Notes: generated by a model not told the origin, from the letters alone. Positions 1-9,646 are shown, counted from the stretch's first letter. The stretch: DNA of 64,000 nucleotides from Symbiodinium natans (GCA_905221605.1 CAJNDS010001913.1:212501-276500), one strand, 5' to 3'. Numbers and translations: made by a program.

Positions 1-78
1 TTTAGGGTTTAGGGTTTAGGGTTTAGGTTTAGGGTTTAGGGTTTAGGATTTAGGATTTAGGGTTTAGGGTTTAGGGTG
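1..78 (+). repeat. TTTAGGG array at the left edge
   Basis: About ten units with two GGATT variants. It runs off the window edge. Confidence 0.95.
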
Positions 79-677
79 TTTTAGGGCCTGTGGGGCTAAA
101 AAGCTTCTAGGGCTTCGAGGCGGCGCCATCTTGGTTTAAGGCTTGCTCCTGGAATGTGTTTTTTGTACATGTTGGGCTTTTTTGGGCTTCTTAATCTTGA
201 GAGCCCCAGGTGCACGAAAGAACTGTATAAAGCCCAAGAAGCCCGTTTGGGGTTTAGGGTTTAGGGTTTGGGGTTTAGGCTGGCGTTTCAGGGGGGGGGT
301 AGTCGTGATCTTTGGGGTTTGGAACCCTATCATCATATGCGGGTTTACGAAAAACAAGACACCCTTAATAGAGACCCCCAAAATAGTAGGATCCCCTTCT
401 AGTCAGGACCCCGAAAAAAATTCCCTAAACCCCTAAACGCAGCATTCTTTCTGCTGCAGACCCGAGGCCCAACTAAGACCCTCACAGGTCACGCTCTATT
501 GTAGGTTCAAACATTCAAGGCGGGTGCCTTTCTCAGAATTGGGTTACTGAGCTACCAAAAAAGCCCTACAGACCCAAACTAGAAGTCCGTCATAGGCCGC
601 CCGAAGCCCCGAACCCTAAACCTTAGATCCTCAACCCCTAAGCCCTAGCCCTAAACCCTAAACCCTAAACCTGTGAG
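79..677. other. Gene-free stretch, left edge
   Basis: TTTAGGG-type words, a palindromic stretch around GGGCTTTTTTGGGCTTCTT and AAAGCCCAAGAAGCCC (170-250), and at 330-410 a degenerate element (GGGTTTACGA, AATAGTAGGATCCCC, CAGGACCCCGAA) with relatives near 16860, 19900 and 43910. No supported gene. Confidence 0.6.
121..140 (+). other. Possible degenerate spliced-leader relict
   Basis: CGGCGCCATCTTGGTTTAAG matches the last 20 bases of the conserved dinoflagellate spliced leader (CGTAGCCATTTTGGCTCAAG) at 15 of 20 positions by eye, including the AAG end. Relict leaders mark genes reinserted from mature mRNA. No convincing gene follows, so this may be chance. Confidence 0.2.
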
Positions 678-771
678 GATGCTGGTCATCCTGGGCATGC
701 ACGCCGTCTTTTGCATTTGGCTCATTGCGAATGCCTCTTCGGTTGTGGCTGAGCTGATATTGCAGTCTGGG
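678..771 (+). CDS. Candidate exon, hydrophobic
   Basis: CTGTGAG on the left gives an AG border and GGTTTAGGG on the right gives a GT border. One base, then 31 open codons: begins MLVILGMHAVFCIWLIA, ends AELILQSG. A single predicted membrane helix. CCCTAAA units precede it and TTTAGGG units follow it. Protein family not recognised. Confidence 0.35.
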
Positions 772-842
772 GTTTAGGGTTTAGGGTTTAGGGTTTAGGG
801 TTTAGGGTTTAGGGTTTAGGGTTTAGGGTTTAGGGTTTAGGC
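772..842 (+). repeat. TTTAGGG array
   Basis: About ten perfect units immediately to the right of the candidate exon at 678-771. Confidence 0.95.
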
Positions 843-933
843 TCTTGGGTTCAGGATTCAGGGTTTAGTGTTAATATAGGGTTTAGAGATGGGCTTGCTT
901 GTAGGTTACGTTTGAGGTTCTGGGGGTTTAGGG

Positions 934-1030
934 TTGGGATGTTCCCCCTTATACTAAGTCCTTAATAGGGATTACAGTACCCCCCACCTAGAGTCCCCAT
1001 AAAGGGCTGCTAGACGAATTAAGGGGGGGG
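934..1030. mobile_element. Foldback family B, copy 1 (3' arm degenerate)
   Basis: Begins TTGGGATGTTCCCCC, then TTATACTAAGTCCTTAATAG. The second arm is only weakly preserved and runs into a poly-G tract. Same family as 8611-8725, 15782-15879, 19540-19636 and 45494-45595. Confidence 0.6.
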
Positions 1031-1032
1031 GT

Positions 1033-1063
<31 letters not shown>

Positions 1064-1117
1064 GGGGGGGGTGGGGGGGGGGTGGGGGGGGGGGTGGGGG
1101 GGGGGGTGGGGGGGGCC
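1021..1117 (+). repeat. Poly-G tract with single T interruptions
   Basis: About 97 bases, more than 90% G on the + strand. Strong G-quadruplex potential, and a likely assembly hazard. Confidence 0.95.
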
Positions 1118-1311
1118 CAAGTTTACGGTTTAGAGGTTAGGGTCTAGAGTTCAGGGTTGAGGCACGAGTCATTGGTTCAAGATATTTTGGGGTGCGATTA
1201 AAGCAGTATAGAGGGACGAACATATGTCAGTTCCATGTGAAAGTACCCTAAACCCTAAACCAGAAACCCGAAACCCCAACCCTGAACCCTAAACCCTGAA
1301 CCCTAACAGAA

Positions 1312-1382
1312 CTGTGCAATTCTGGACTGGCCGTATTCGTTGAGCTTCAGTCGACGGTGGACTGGGGGCCTAGTCCGACTCG
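1312..1382 (+). other. Exon-like island, duplication copy 1, probably decayed
   Basis: Homologous to 4886-4957. Relative to that copy it lacks one base near TGGCCGTATTCG, so the two cannot share one frame throughout. CCCTAAA lies to the left, TTTAGGG to the right. Confidence 0.35.
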
Positions 1383-1733
1383 GGTTTAGGGTTTAGGGTT
1401 TAGGGTTTAGGGTTTAGGGTTTAGGGTTTAGGGTTTGGGGTTTGGGGTTTGAGGTTTGGGTTTTGCGGGTTAGGGTTCAGGGTGTCGACTCTTCAGCAGC
1501 AAGTCTCTAAGCCTAAGGCCCCAACTACATAGGCCACACGTCAGGTACCACTTTGGAGCATTCATTCTATGTCCCCTGTTGCTTAAAAGAACCCGGTCGG
1601 AGTCAGGTCGCTTTTCTCAAGCCACGCTAGACGCAAGGACCCAAATCGAGAGTTCCGTTGCCCTATGGATTCCCTTGAAGGGTCATACTTGTAGCAACTT
1701 CCCAAAGTTTCTACTAAGAGCTCGTCAAGTTAA

Positions 1734-1771
1734 CTGAAATGTCTACTCACTCCTGCGCCATTGTTCGTCGA
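1734..1771 (+). promoter_or_regulatory. Conserved 5' leader segment of FNIP genes
   Basis: The stretch CTGAAAT, then TACTCACT, then TGCGCCATTGTTCGTCGAG is conserved upstream of all three FNIP genes (also at about 5790-5819 and 24055-24092). The GCGCCATT core lies 87, 86 and 41 bases before the ATG. Conservation outside the coding region suggests a 5' UTR or a regulatory site. Its function cannot be read from sequence. Confidence 0.4.
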
Positions 1772-1841
1772 GTTTTGTCGGGTGGCCGTACACATTGACG
1801 TGGGCACAAATTCGGGGACGCTTGCCTCCGGAATCGCCAGC

Positions 1842-4037
1842 ATGCGGCCGTTGACCATCCACTGTCTTGCCGGCTCGATGTTTGAGCTCCATGTGGACGA
1901 TGCAGAAACAGGTCTGGATGTGCGGAGACGTGTCGCTACCCGTGCTGGCTTGAAAGCAGCGACAATTCTGCTGACTTCAGGTGACCGTGTCCTCGACCTG
2001 CACCAGCCACTAATGCAACAAGCTCAAAACGAAGAGCTCACATACGTGGTTCGCAAGTTTGGCGCAGGCCGTGCGGCACAAAGTATAGAGCGAGCGTTAG
2101 CAAGAACAGCCTTGAGGGACGATTCAGATGCAATGGCTGCCGTTGTTGCCTTGACTTTCGCCAATGATTTCAAACAGAGCTTGCAAGGGGTGCAGCTTCC
2201 CAGCGGCCTACAGACCTTGACCTTCGGAGATCGGTTCAACCAGAGCTTGGAAGGGGTGCAGCTACCCAGCCGCCTACAGACCTTGACCTTCGGCTATGAT
2301 TTCAACCAGAGCTTGGAAGGGGTGCAGCTTCCCAGCAGCCTACAGACCTTGACCTTCGGCCATTTTTTCAACCAGTGCTTGCAAGGGGTGAAACTTCCCA
2401 GCAGCCTACAGACCTTAACCTTCGGCTGTCGCTTCATAGGATGCTTCAACCAAAGCTTGGAAGGGGTGCAGCTTCCCAGCGGCCTACAGACCTTGACCTT
2501 CGGAGATCGTTTTAACCAGAGCTTCGACGGGGTGCAGATTCCTAGCGGCCTACAGACTTTGACCTTCGGATTTGAATTCAACCAGAGTCTGGAAGGGGTG
2601 CAGCTTCCCAGCGGCCTGCAGACCTTGACCTTCGGCGCTTCTTTCAACCAGAGCTTGGAACGGGTGCAGCTTCCCAGTGGGCTACAGACCTTGAGCTTCG
2701 GAGATGATTTTAACCCGAGTTTGGAAGGGCTGCAGCTTCCCAGCAGCCTGCAGACCTTGACCTTCGGCGCTTCTTTCAACCAGAGCTTGGAACGGGTGCA
2801 GCTTCCCAGCGGCCTACAGACCCTGACCTTCGGAGATGGTTTCAACCAGAGCTTGGAAGGGGTGCAGCTTCCCAGCGGCCTACAGACCTTGGCTTTCGGC
2901 CATTGTTTCAACCAGAGCTTGGAAGGGGTGCAGCTTCCCAGCCGCCTACGGACCTTGACCTTCGGCCATGATTTCAACAAGAACTTGGAAGGATTTCTGC
3001 TTCCCAGCTGCCTACAGACCTTGACCTTCGGCCGTTTCTTCAACCAGAGCTTGGAACGGGTGCAGCTTCCCAGTGGCCTACAGACCTTGACCTTGGGCGA
3101 CGGCTTCGACCAGAGCTTGGAAGGGGTGCAGCTTCCAAGCGGCCTACAGACCTTGGCCCTCGGCCAAAGCTCCAACCACCCCAGTGGCCTACAGATCATG
3201 ACCTTCGGCCATCATTTCAAGCAGAGCTTGGAAGGGCTGCAGCTTCCCAGCGGCCTGAAGACCTTGACCTTCGGAGATCGTTTTAACCAGAGTTTCGAAG
3301 GGGTGCAGCTTCCCAGCGGCCTACAGACTTTGACCTTCGACCATTGTTTCAACCACAGCTTGAAAGGAGCGCTGCTTCCCAGCGGCCTACAGACCCTGAC
3401 CTTTGGAGATGGATACAATCAGAGCTTGGAAGGGGTGCAGCTTCCCAGCGGCCTTCAGACCTTGACCTTCGGCGAGCGCTTCCTAGGACGCTTCAACCAG
3501 AGCTTGGAAGGGGTGCAGCTTCCCAGCGGCCTACAGACCCTGACCTTTGGCGGTGCTTTCAACCAGAGCTTGGCAGGGGTGCAGCTTCCCAGCGGCCTAC
3601 ACACGTTGACCTTCGGCGAACACTTCAATCAGAGCTTGGAAGGGGTGCAGCTTCCCAGCGGACTGCAGACCTTGACCTTCGAGTATGATTTCAACCAGAG
3701 CTTGGAAGGGGTGCAGCTTCCCAGCGGCCTACAGACCTTGACCTTCGGCGACGACTTCGACCAGAACTTGGAAGGGGTGCAGCTTCCCAGCGGCCTACAG
3801 ACCTTGACCTTCGGCGGTTCGTTCAACCAGAGCTTGGAAGGGGTGCAGCTTCCCAGCGGCCTAGAGACCTTGACCTTTGGTGATGGTTTTAATCAGAGCT
3901 TGGAAGGGGTGCAGCTTCCCGGCGGCCTACAGACGCTGACTTTCGGAGATGGCTTCAGCCAGAGCTTGGAAGGGGTGCAGCTGCCTGACTCCTTGCTGTG
4001 TTTGTCCTGTCGCTATTTCACAACTCAAGGCGCCTAA
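1842..4037 (+). CDS. Ubiquitin-like domain plus FNIP-type 22-residue repeat protein, paralogue 1
   Basis: Single uninterrupted reading frame of 731 codons ending in TAA. Residues 1-72 form a beta-grasp, ubiquitin-like domain (starts MRPLTIHCLAGS, contains GDRVLDLHQP, ends LTYVVRK). A short linker follows, and from residue 110 there are 28 tandem units of consensus FNQSLEGVQLPSGLQTLTFG plus two variable residues. Units 4 and 20 are 26 residues long (CRFIGC and ERFLGR endings), unit 16 has lost seven residues, and unit 28 is a diverged cap ending TTQGA. The repeat resembles the FNIP repeat (leucine-rich-repeat-like solenoid) of Dictyostelium, so the role is probably protein binding; no catalytic domain is visible. 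A longer frame opens at 1761, but the ATG at 1842 is chosen because both paralogues start exactly there. No signal peptide or membrane segment. Function unknown. Confidence 0.85.
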   Translation: MRPLTIHCLAGSMFELHVDDAETGLDVRRRVATRAGLKAATILLTSGDRVLDLHQPLMQQAQNEELTYVVRKFGAGRAAQSIERALARTALRDDSDAMAAVVALTFANDFKQSLQGVQLPSGLQTLTFGDRFNQSLEGVQLPSRLQTLTFGYDFNQSLEGVQLPSSLQTLTFGHFFNQCLQGVKLPSSLQTLTFGCRFIGCFNQSLEGVQLPSGLQTLTFGDRFNQSFDGVQIPSGLQTLTFGFEFNQSLEGVQLPSGLQTLTFGASFNQSLERVQLPSGLQTLSFGDDFNPSLEGLQLPSSLQTLTFGASFNQSLERVQLPSGLQTLTFGDGFNQSLEGVQLPSGLQTLAFGHCFNQSLEGVQLPSRLRTLTFGHDFNKNLEGFLLPSCLQTLTFGRFFNQSLERVQLPSGLQTLTLGDGFDQSLEGVQLPSGLQTLALGQSSNHPSGLQIMTFGHHFKQSLEGLQLPSGLKTLTFGDRFNQSFEGVQLPSGLQTLTFDHCFNHSLKGALLPSGLQTLTFGDGYNQSLEGVQLPSGLQTLTFGERFLGRFNQSLEGVQLPSGLQTLTFGGAFNQSLAGVQLPSGLHTLTFGEHFNQSLEGVQLPSGLQTLTFEYDFNQSLEGVQLPSGLQTLTFGDDFDQNLEGVQLPSGLQTLTFGGSFNQSLEGVQLPSGLETLTFGDGFNQSLEGVQLPGGLQTLTFGDGFSQSLEGVQLPDSLLCLSCRYFTTQGA

Positions 4038-4539
4038 GTAATGCACGAACGAAACGCAGAAAGTCTCATGCTCTCAGTCCCAAAATCAGTTAACGCTGAG
4101 CCCAAATCCTAAGCCCGCTGCTTGAAAGCAACCTTCATCCCCAAACAGCCCTACAGCCACAGTAACCTTGAACTACCCTAAGCCCTAAAACCCCAATCAC
4201 CCTGAACGCTGCAGAGCACTGAAACCCTAAACCCTGAACCCTAAACCCTAAACTGGCCCTAACCCCTAAACCTGAAACCTGCCTAGGGTCCTGGATCGTC
4301 CCGAAGAAGTCCTGGATGAAGTCCTGGAACACCCTCTTGCCTTAAGGAACCCTAAAACCCAGGGTTTAGGGTTTAGGGTTTAGGGTCTAAGCTCAACCCT
4401 CAACCTTTACGGACACCAAAACAGCATCTGACCGGCCCGGAGCAAAGCGTGCAGGGCCGAGAGTCCTAGAGGCGAGCATTCTGCTGGAACACGCAATCAG
4501 GTACCACAGAAGCGGTCCATGGCCTACTTAATAAACTCT
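4038..4539. other. 3' flank of FNIP paralogue 1
   Basis: Degenerate CCCTAAA words and an exon-like island at about 4440-4508 (frame AKRAGPRVLEASILLEHA before GTACCACAG). The copy 2 counterpart near 8455-8515 is frame-disrupted. No intact gene. Confidence 0.5.
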
Positions 4540-4677
4540 ACTTGTAGGTTCATGGTACCTAGTAAACCCAATTCTAACTGTACTTATCACCCAAATACAA
4601 CCCCATTAGTAAGGGGCTTCTATGTAGGTTATAACTCGACTTATCATGGGTTACTACGTACCCTGAACCTCCAAGTA
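4540..4677. mobile_element. Foldback family C, copy 1
   Basis: About 138 bp. The left tip ACTTGTAGGTTCATGGTACC is the inverted counterpart of the right tip GTACCCTGAACCTCCAAGT. The middle contains TTATCACCCAAATACAACC and AGTAAGGGGCTTCTATGTAG. Lies between the two tandem duplication copies. Confidence 0.75.
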
Positions 4678-4737
4678 AACCCCTAGACCCTGTAATCGAG
4701 GGGCGAACACATTCCAGCTCCATGTATGTCAGGGTAC

Positions 4738-4885
4738 CCCAAACCCTAAACCCCAAACCCTAAACCCAAACCCCAAACCCTAAACCCTAAACCCCAAACG
4801 CTAAACCCCAAACCCTAAACCCCAAACCCTAAACCCTAAACCCGAAACCCTAAACCCCAAACCCTAAACCCCAAACCCTAAACCC
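4738..4885 (-). repeat. CCCCAAACCCTAAA alternating array
   Basis: Alternating CCCCAAA and CCCTAAA units, a two-unit higher-order pattern, on the left border of the island at 4886. Confidence 0.9.
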
Positions 4886-4957
4886 TGTGCAATTCGGGAC
4901 TGGGCTGTATTCGTTGAGCTGCAGTCGACGGTGGATTGCGCGCCTAGTCCGACTCGG
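4886..4957 (+). CDS. Candidate exon, duplication copy 2
   Basis: Open in the frame CAIRDWAVFVELQSTVDC, then APSPTR, up to a GTTTGGG border. Flanked by CCCTAAA (left) and TTTAGGG (right). Unrecognised family. Confidence 0.3.
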
Positions 4958-5887
4958 GTTTGGGTTTAGGGTTTAGGGTTTCGGGTTTAGGGTTTAGGGT
5001 TTAGGGTTTAGGGTTCAGGGTTTAGGATTTCGGGTTTCGGGTTTAGGGTTTAGGGTTTAGGGTGTAAGAGAAGCTTCTGATGTCGATTTGGTGAGCCTGC
5101 ACTTCGATGTTGAGTATCTTTTTCTTGTACATCGAGAGGCCTGCAAGCTACTTGGGTGAAACCGTAAAGCCTAAACCCTAAGCCCTGAACCCTGAAACCC
5201 CTAAATTAAACCCTAAAACCCTAAGCCCTAAGCCATACACCCTAATCTCTATACCCCTAAAACCCGAAAGCTCCCCTACAGCCTACAGCCTTGCAACCCT
5301 AAGCTGAACGGTGGCAGGGCGGGAATTGAAATGTCAGGTCTGTTACTGTAGCGAGCCTTGTTACCCTACACCCCAAGTCCTAAACCCCAAGTCCTAAAGC
5401 CGAAACCCTAAACCCTGCGGGGGTTAGAAGTAGTGGGATCAAGGGCTGCCCTTCTAAGGGCCCCCTCCTCGTGTCCCTTAATGAATAGCAAGCCGGGCGG
5501 GGTTTATGGTTTGGGGTTTAGGGTTTAGGGTGTCGACTCTTCAGCAGCAACTCTCTAGGTCTATGTAAGGCCTCAACTACATAAGCCACACGTCAGGCAC
5601 CACTTTGCAGCATTCATTCGATGTCCCCTGTTGCTTGAGAACCCGCTCGTCAGCTTGCTTTTCTCAAGCCACGCTACACGCAAGGAGCCCAATTCGAGAG
5701 TTCGTTGCCCTATGGAATCCCTTGAAGGGTCATACTTAGAGCACCTTCCCAAAGTTTCTACTAAGAGCTCGTAAAGTTAACTGAAATGTCCACTCTCTTC
5801 TGCGCCATTGTTCGTCGAGTTTTGTCGGGTGGCCGTACACATTGACGTGGGCACAAGTTCGAGACGCTTGCCTCCAGAATCGCCAGC

Positions 5888-8110
5888 ATGCGGCCGTTGA
5901 CCATCCACTGTCTTGCCGGCTCGACGTTTGAGCTCCATGTGGACGATGCAGAAACAGGTCTGGATGTGCGGAGACGTGTCGCTACCAGTGCTGGCTTGAA
6001 AGCAGCGACAATCGTGCTGACTTCAGGTGACCGTGTCCTCGACCTGCACCAGCCACTAATGCAACAAGCTCAAAACCAAGAGCTCACATATGTGGTTCGC
6101 AAGTTTGGCGCAGGCCGTGCGGCACAAAGTATAGAGCGAGCGTTAGCAAGAACAGCAACGAGTGACGACTCGGATGCAATGGCTGCCGTTGTTGCCTTGA
6201 CTTTCGCCAACGATTTCAACCACAGCATGGAAGGGGTGCAGCTTCCCAGCAGCCTACAGTCCTTGACCTTCGGCTATGATTTCAACCAGAGCCTGGAAGG
6301 GGTGCAGCTTCCCCGCGGCCTGCAGACCTTGATCTTTGGCAGCGATTTCAACCAAAGCTTGGGGGTGGTGCACCTTCCCAGCGGCCTACACACCTTGACC
6401 TTCGGCAAGTGCTTCAACCAGAGCTTGGAAGGGGTGCAGCTTCCCAGCGGCCTGCAGACATTGACCTTCGGCAACTGCTTCAACCAGAGCTTGGAAGGGG
6501 TGCAGCTTCCCAGCGGACTTCAGACCTTGACCTTCGGCTTTGGTTTCAACCAGAGCCTGGAAGGGGTGCAGCTTCCCAGCGGCCTGCAGACCCTGACCTT
6601 TGGCCGCAATTTCAACCAGAGCTTGGAAGTGGTGCAGCTTCCCAGCAGCCTACAGACCTTGACCCTCGGAGATGGTTTCAACCAGAGCTTGGAAGGGGTG
6701 CAGCTTCCCAGCGGCCTAAAGACCTTGGCCGTCGGCGATGGTTTCAACAGGAGCTTGGAAGGGGTGCAGCTTCCCAGCGGCCTACAGACCTTGACCTTCG
6801 GAGATGGTTTCAACCAGAGCTTGGAAGGGGTGCAGCTTCCCAGCGGCCTACAGACCTTGGCTTTCGGCCATTGTTTCAACCAGAGCCTGGAAGGGGTGCA
6901 GCTTCCCAGCGGCCTGCAGACCTTGACCTTTGGCACCGATTTCAACCAAAGCTTGGAAGGTGTGCAGCTTCCCGGAGGCATGCAGGCCCTGACCTTCGGC
7001 GCTTCTTTCAGCCAGAGTTTGGAAGGGGTGCAGCTTCCCAGCGGCCTGCAGATCTCGGCCTTCGGCAAGTGCTTCAACCAGAGCTTGGAAGGGGTGCAGC
7101 TTCCCAGCGGCCTGCAGACCTTGACCTTTGGCGCTTCTTTCAACCAGGGCCTTGAAGGGGTGCAGCTTTCCCGCGCCCTGCAGACCTTGACCTTAGGAGA
7201 TGACTTCAACCAGATTTTGGAAGGAGTGCAGTTTCCCAGCGGCCTACAGACATTGGCTTTCGGCCATTGTTTCAACCAGAGCTTGGAAGGGGTGCAGCTT
7301 CCCAGCGGCCTACAGACCTTGGCCTTCTTCGGCTATAAGTTCAACCAGAGCTGAGAAGGGGTGCAGCTTCCCAGCAGCCTACATGTCTTGACCTTCGGCT
7401 ATCGTTTCAACCAGAGCCTGGAAGGGGTGCAGCTTCCCAGTGGCCTGCAGACCTTGACCTTTGGCAGCGATTTCAACGTGAGTTTGGAAGGGGTGCAGCT
7501 TCCCAACGACCTACAGACGTTGACCTTCGGCAAGGGCTTCAACCAGAGCTTGAAAGGGGTGCAGCTTCCCAGCGGCCTGCAGATCTTGGCCTTCGGCAAG
7601 TGCTTCAACCAGGGCTTGGAAGGGCTGCAGCTTCCCAGCGGCCTACAGACTTTGACCTTCGGCGCTTCTTTCAATCAGAGCTTGGGAGGGGTGCAGCTTC
7701 CCACCGGCCTACAGACCCTGACCTTTGGAGATGCATACAATCAGAGCTTGGAAGGGGTGCAGCTTCCCAGCGGCCTACAGACCTTGACTTTCGGCGAGAA
7801 CTTCTTAGGACGCTTCAACCAGAGCTTGGAAGGGGTGCAGCTTCCCAGCGGACTTCAGACCTTGACCTTCGGCTTTGGTTTCAACCAGAGCCTGGAAGGG
7901 GTGCAGCTTCCCAGCGGCCTGCAGACCCTGACCTTTGGCCGTGATTTCAACCAGAGCTTGGAAGTGGTGCAGCTTCCCAGCAGCCTACAGACCTTGACTC
8001 TCGGAGTTGGTTTCAACCAGAGCTTGGAAGGGGTGCAGCTTCCGGACTCCTTACTGTGTTTCGCGTCTGGCATTGTTCAGGTAGTCACGGCTTCAACTCA
8101 AGGCGCCTAA
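5888..8110 (+). CDS. Ubiquitin-like/FNIP-repeat protein, paralogue 2, interrupted by in-frame TGA
   Basis: Tandem paralogue of the gene at 1842. The first 105 residues differ at only about six positions. The frame runs 488 codons to a TGA at 7352-7354, in the middle of repeat unit 18 (FNQS, stop, EGVQLPSS), then continues in the same frame without shift to a TAA at 8108-8110. Counting through the stop there are 28 repeat units, the same number as paralogue 1, and the same diverged C-terminal cap ending ASTQGA. The TGA replaces the TTG leucine codon found in most other units. Either this is a recently inactivated gene, or a truncated 488-residue product is made, or the stop is read through. 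Unit 17 has one extra residue (LAFFGYK) and unit 24 is a 26-residue unit (ENFLGR). Units 5-7 and 25-27 are near copies of each other, so blocks of three units have been duplicated within the gene. Confidence 0.75.
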
Positions 8111-8610
8111 GGGATGCACGAAATGCAGGACGCCCCGAAAAAAAAAACCCAGGCCTTGGAACCCGGGATCAGGGTTTAGGCTGTATGTAGGGTCCTGAAC
8201 CCTGCATCCTAAGCCCAAAGTTTAAACCAAACCCTAAACCCTAAACCCTAAACCCCTAAACCCTAAACCCTAAACCCTACAACAGTGCCAAAAGCCCTCC
8301 CAGATCCTAAGCCCGCTGCTTGTAAAAAAACCTTAGCCCCAAACCCTCAACCCTCAACCTCAAAAGAGGGTTTAGGGTTTATGGTTTGTTGCTTGGGGTT
8401 TAGGACCCTAAACCCTAAGCCCTAAACCCTAAACCCTAATCCCTAAACCGACAAGCACAGAGAAAGGGGCGGCAGGGCCCAGAGGCGACAACACGCTGCT
8501 AGAACACGGAAACAGGTAAACACGGAAGCGCTCCATGCCCCACTAAATTTCAACCGGGTTCAGGGTTTAGGGTTCAGGGTTTAGGGTTTTAAACCCTAAA
8601 CCCTAAACCT

Positions 8611-8725
8611 CGGGATTTTCTCTTATGCTAAGTACTAACAGTCCTGAATAGGGATTGTAGTACCCCCATGTACCCCCTATGATAATCCGCATTGAGGACT
8701 GTTAGTATAAGGTGGAACCTCCCAA
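8611..8725. mobile_element. Foldback family B, copy 2
   Basis: The arm ATGCTAAGTACTAACAGTCC pairs with GGACTGTTAGTATAAG at the other end; the tips are GGGATTTTC and GTGGAACCTCCC. About 115 bp, no coding capacity. Confidence 0.65.
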
Positions 8726-8784
8726 CCCTCAACCCGAACCCTAAACCCTAAACCCTGAAAAGCTGAAGGAAGCGCGAAACCCAG

Positions 8785-8850
8785 GTCGACATCGCCTACC
8801 ACGGGCTCAAGGTCAGCACGCCACCAGGTTGCAGACTGCTTCCTAGGGGA
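8785..8850 (+). CDS. Candidate exon
   Basis: AACCCAG gives an AG border. The open frame VDIAYHGLKVSTPPGCRLLP is coding-like, with GC-rich third positions. A GT lies inside at CAG/GTTGCAG, so the right border is uncertain. Confidence 0.3.
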
Positions 8851-9065
8851 GGGGATGGGGGTGGGGGCGGCACTGTCGGACTGGGGGCTCGGAATTCGGG
8901 TTTAGATTTAGGGTCTAGGATAGTCGGATGAATCTTTCTAGGGGTTGAGTCTTTCTAGGGGTCCCTCCTACATGCCACTCCATTCCATGAATGTCTGCCA
9001 CGTAATTCCCGAACTCCCAGACCCCCCAGTTGCTCTCCTAGCTGGGTTGCTGCGAAAGAGCTTTT

Positions 9066-9171
9066 CAGATCTTCCAAAGCCCCTTAATTAAGGAATGTAC
9101 CCTAATTCATACAAAGGATCATTATGATGAATTAAGGCATATTCTGTAATTAAGGGGTTTTGGAAGATCTG
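9066..9171. mobile_element. Foldback family M
   Basis: CAGATCTTCCAAAGCCCCTT, then AATTAAGGAAT, is inverted as GTAATTAAGGGGTTTTGGAA, then GATCTG. Near-complete foldback of 106 bp; only this copy was seen. Confidence 0.75.
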
Positions 9172-9173
9172 GG

Positions 9174-9328
9174 TACTACTCCCTCTATACTACACCCCCC
9201 CCCCCCCCCCCCCCCCCCCGAGGCCCCTAGGTTCCTCCCAGAACTAAGGATCTTCAGGGATATCAGCCTTATTAAGGTCATTTACGGCTGGAACCTAGGG
9301 GGGGTAGTATGGAGGGGGGTAGTAGGGA
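9174..9328. mobile_element. Foldback family J, copy 1, with a poly-C insert
   Basis: CTACTCCCTCTATACTACACC opens the element and GGTAGTATGGAGGGGGGTAG closes it. The inner arms CCTAGGTTCC and GGAACCTAGG also pair. A run of about 30 C lies between the left tip and the inner arm. Copy 2 is at 16085-16229. Confidence 0.65.
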
Positions 9329-9348
9329 AACCCATGAAGCTTAAACTC

Positions 9349-9646
9349 TAAGTTGCCAGACTATGGGTATCAGGGGAAATTCTTTGTGGTACTCTACCGT
9401 GACTTTAGATCCTTACCTTTTTTGGGTTTATTGGGTTTCTTAGTAAGGCAGCTAAAAGTTTAATTTATAGCCACCCTCCTGAGTGCAGCCAAGACTATAA
9501 GTTGCCAGACTATGGGTATCAGGGGAAATTCTTTGTGGCACTCTACCGTAACTTTAGATCCTTACCTTTTTTGGGTTCATTGAGTTTCTTAGTAAGGCAG
9601 CTAACAGTTTAATGTATAGCTACCCTCCTGAGTGCAGCCAAGACTT
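9349..9646. repeat. Family D, tandem pair of a 149-bp unit
   Basis: Two head-to-tail copies (9349-9497, 9498-9646), nearly identical. The unit begins TAAGTTGCCAGACTATGGGT, contains TTACCTTTTTTGGGTT and ends GAGTGCAGCCAAGACT. A third, more diverged copy lies at about 57055-57178 (TTTGTGGTGCTTTACTGTAA to AGTGCAGCCAAG). Confidence 0.85.

Larger units (their letters stand above)
1190..4535. repeat. Tandem segmental duplication, copy 1
   Basis: This block, containing FNIP paralogue 1, is homologous over most of its length to the block at about 4690-8550. Shared landmarks outside the gene: the GCACGAGTC to CCATGTG region near 1210; an island at 1312-1382 (contains TATTCGTTGAGC and CAGTCGACGGTGGA); the leader at 1482-1760 (GGTGTCGACTCTTCAGCAGC onward); and, downstream, CCTAAGCCCGCTGCTTG at about 4106 and an island ending in GTACCACAGAAGCG near 4510. 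The telomere-like tracts between the landmarks differ in length between copies, so they have evolved faster than the unique parts. Confidence 0.8.
4690..8550. repeat. Tandem segmental duplication, copy 2
   Basis: Second copy of the block, with the same landmarks in the same order: GGGGCGAACACATTCC at about 4700, the island at 4886-4957, the leader from about 5527, FNIP paralogue 2, CCTAAGCCCGCTGCTTG at about 8310, and the island ending GTAAACACGGAAGCG near 8525. The run of CCCCAAACCCTAAA units at 4738-4885 is much longer than its counterpart in copy 1. Confidence 0.8.

Noticed and set aside
1-78. Chromosome end at the left edge
   Set aside because: A left chromosome end would read CCCTAAA on the + strand, not TTTAGGG, and the same repeat occurs throughout the window.
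1761-1841. N-terminal extension of FNIP paralogue 1
   Set aside because: The extra 27 codons have no counterpart start in paralogues 2 and 3, and the region is part of the conserved leader.
2294-3418. Minus-strand frames with VCRPLGSCTPSKLWLK repeats
   Set aside because: They are the antisense of the FNIP repeat. The plus frame has the conserved N-terminal domain and matching starts in three paralogues.
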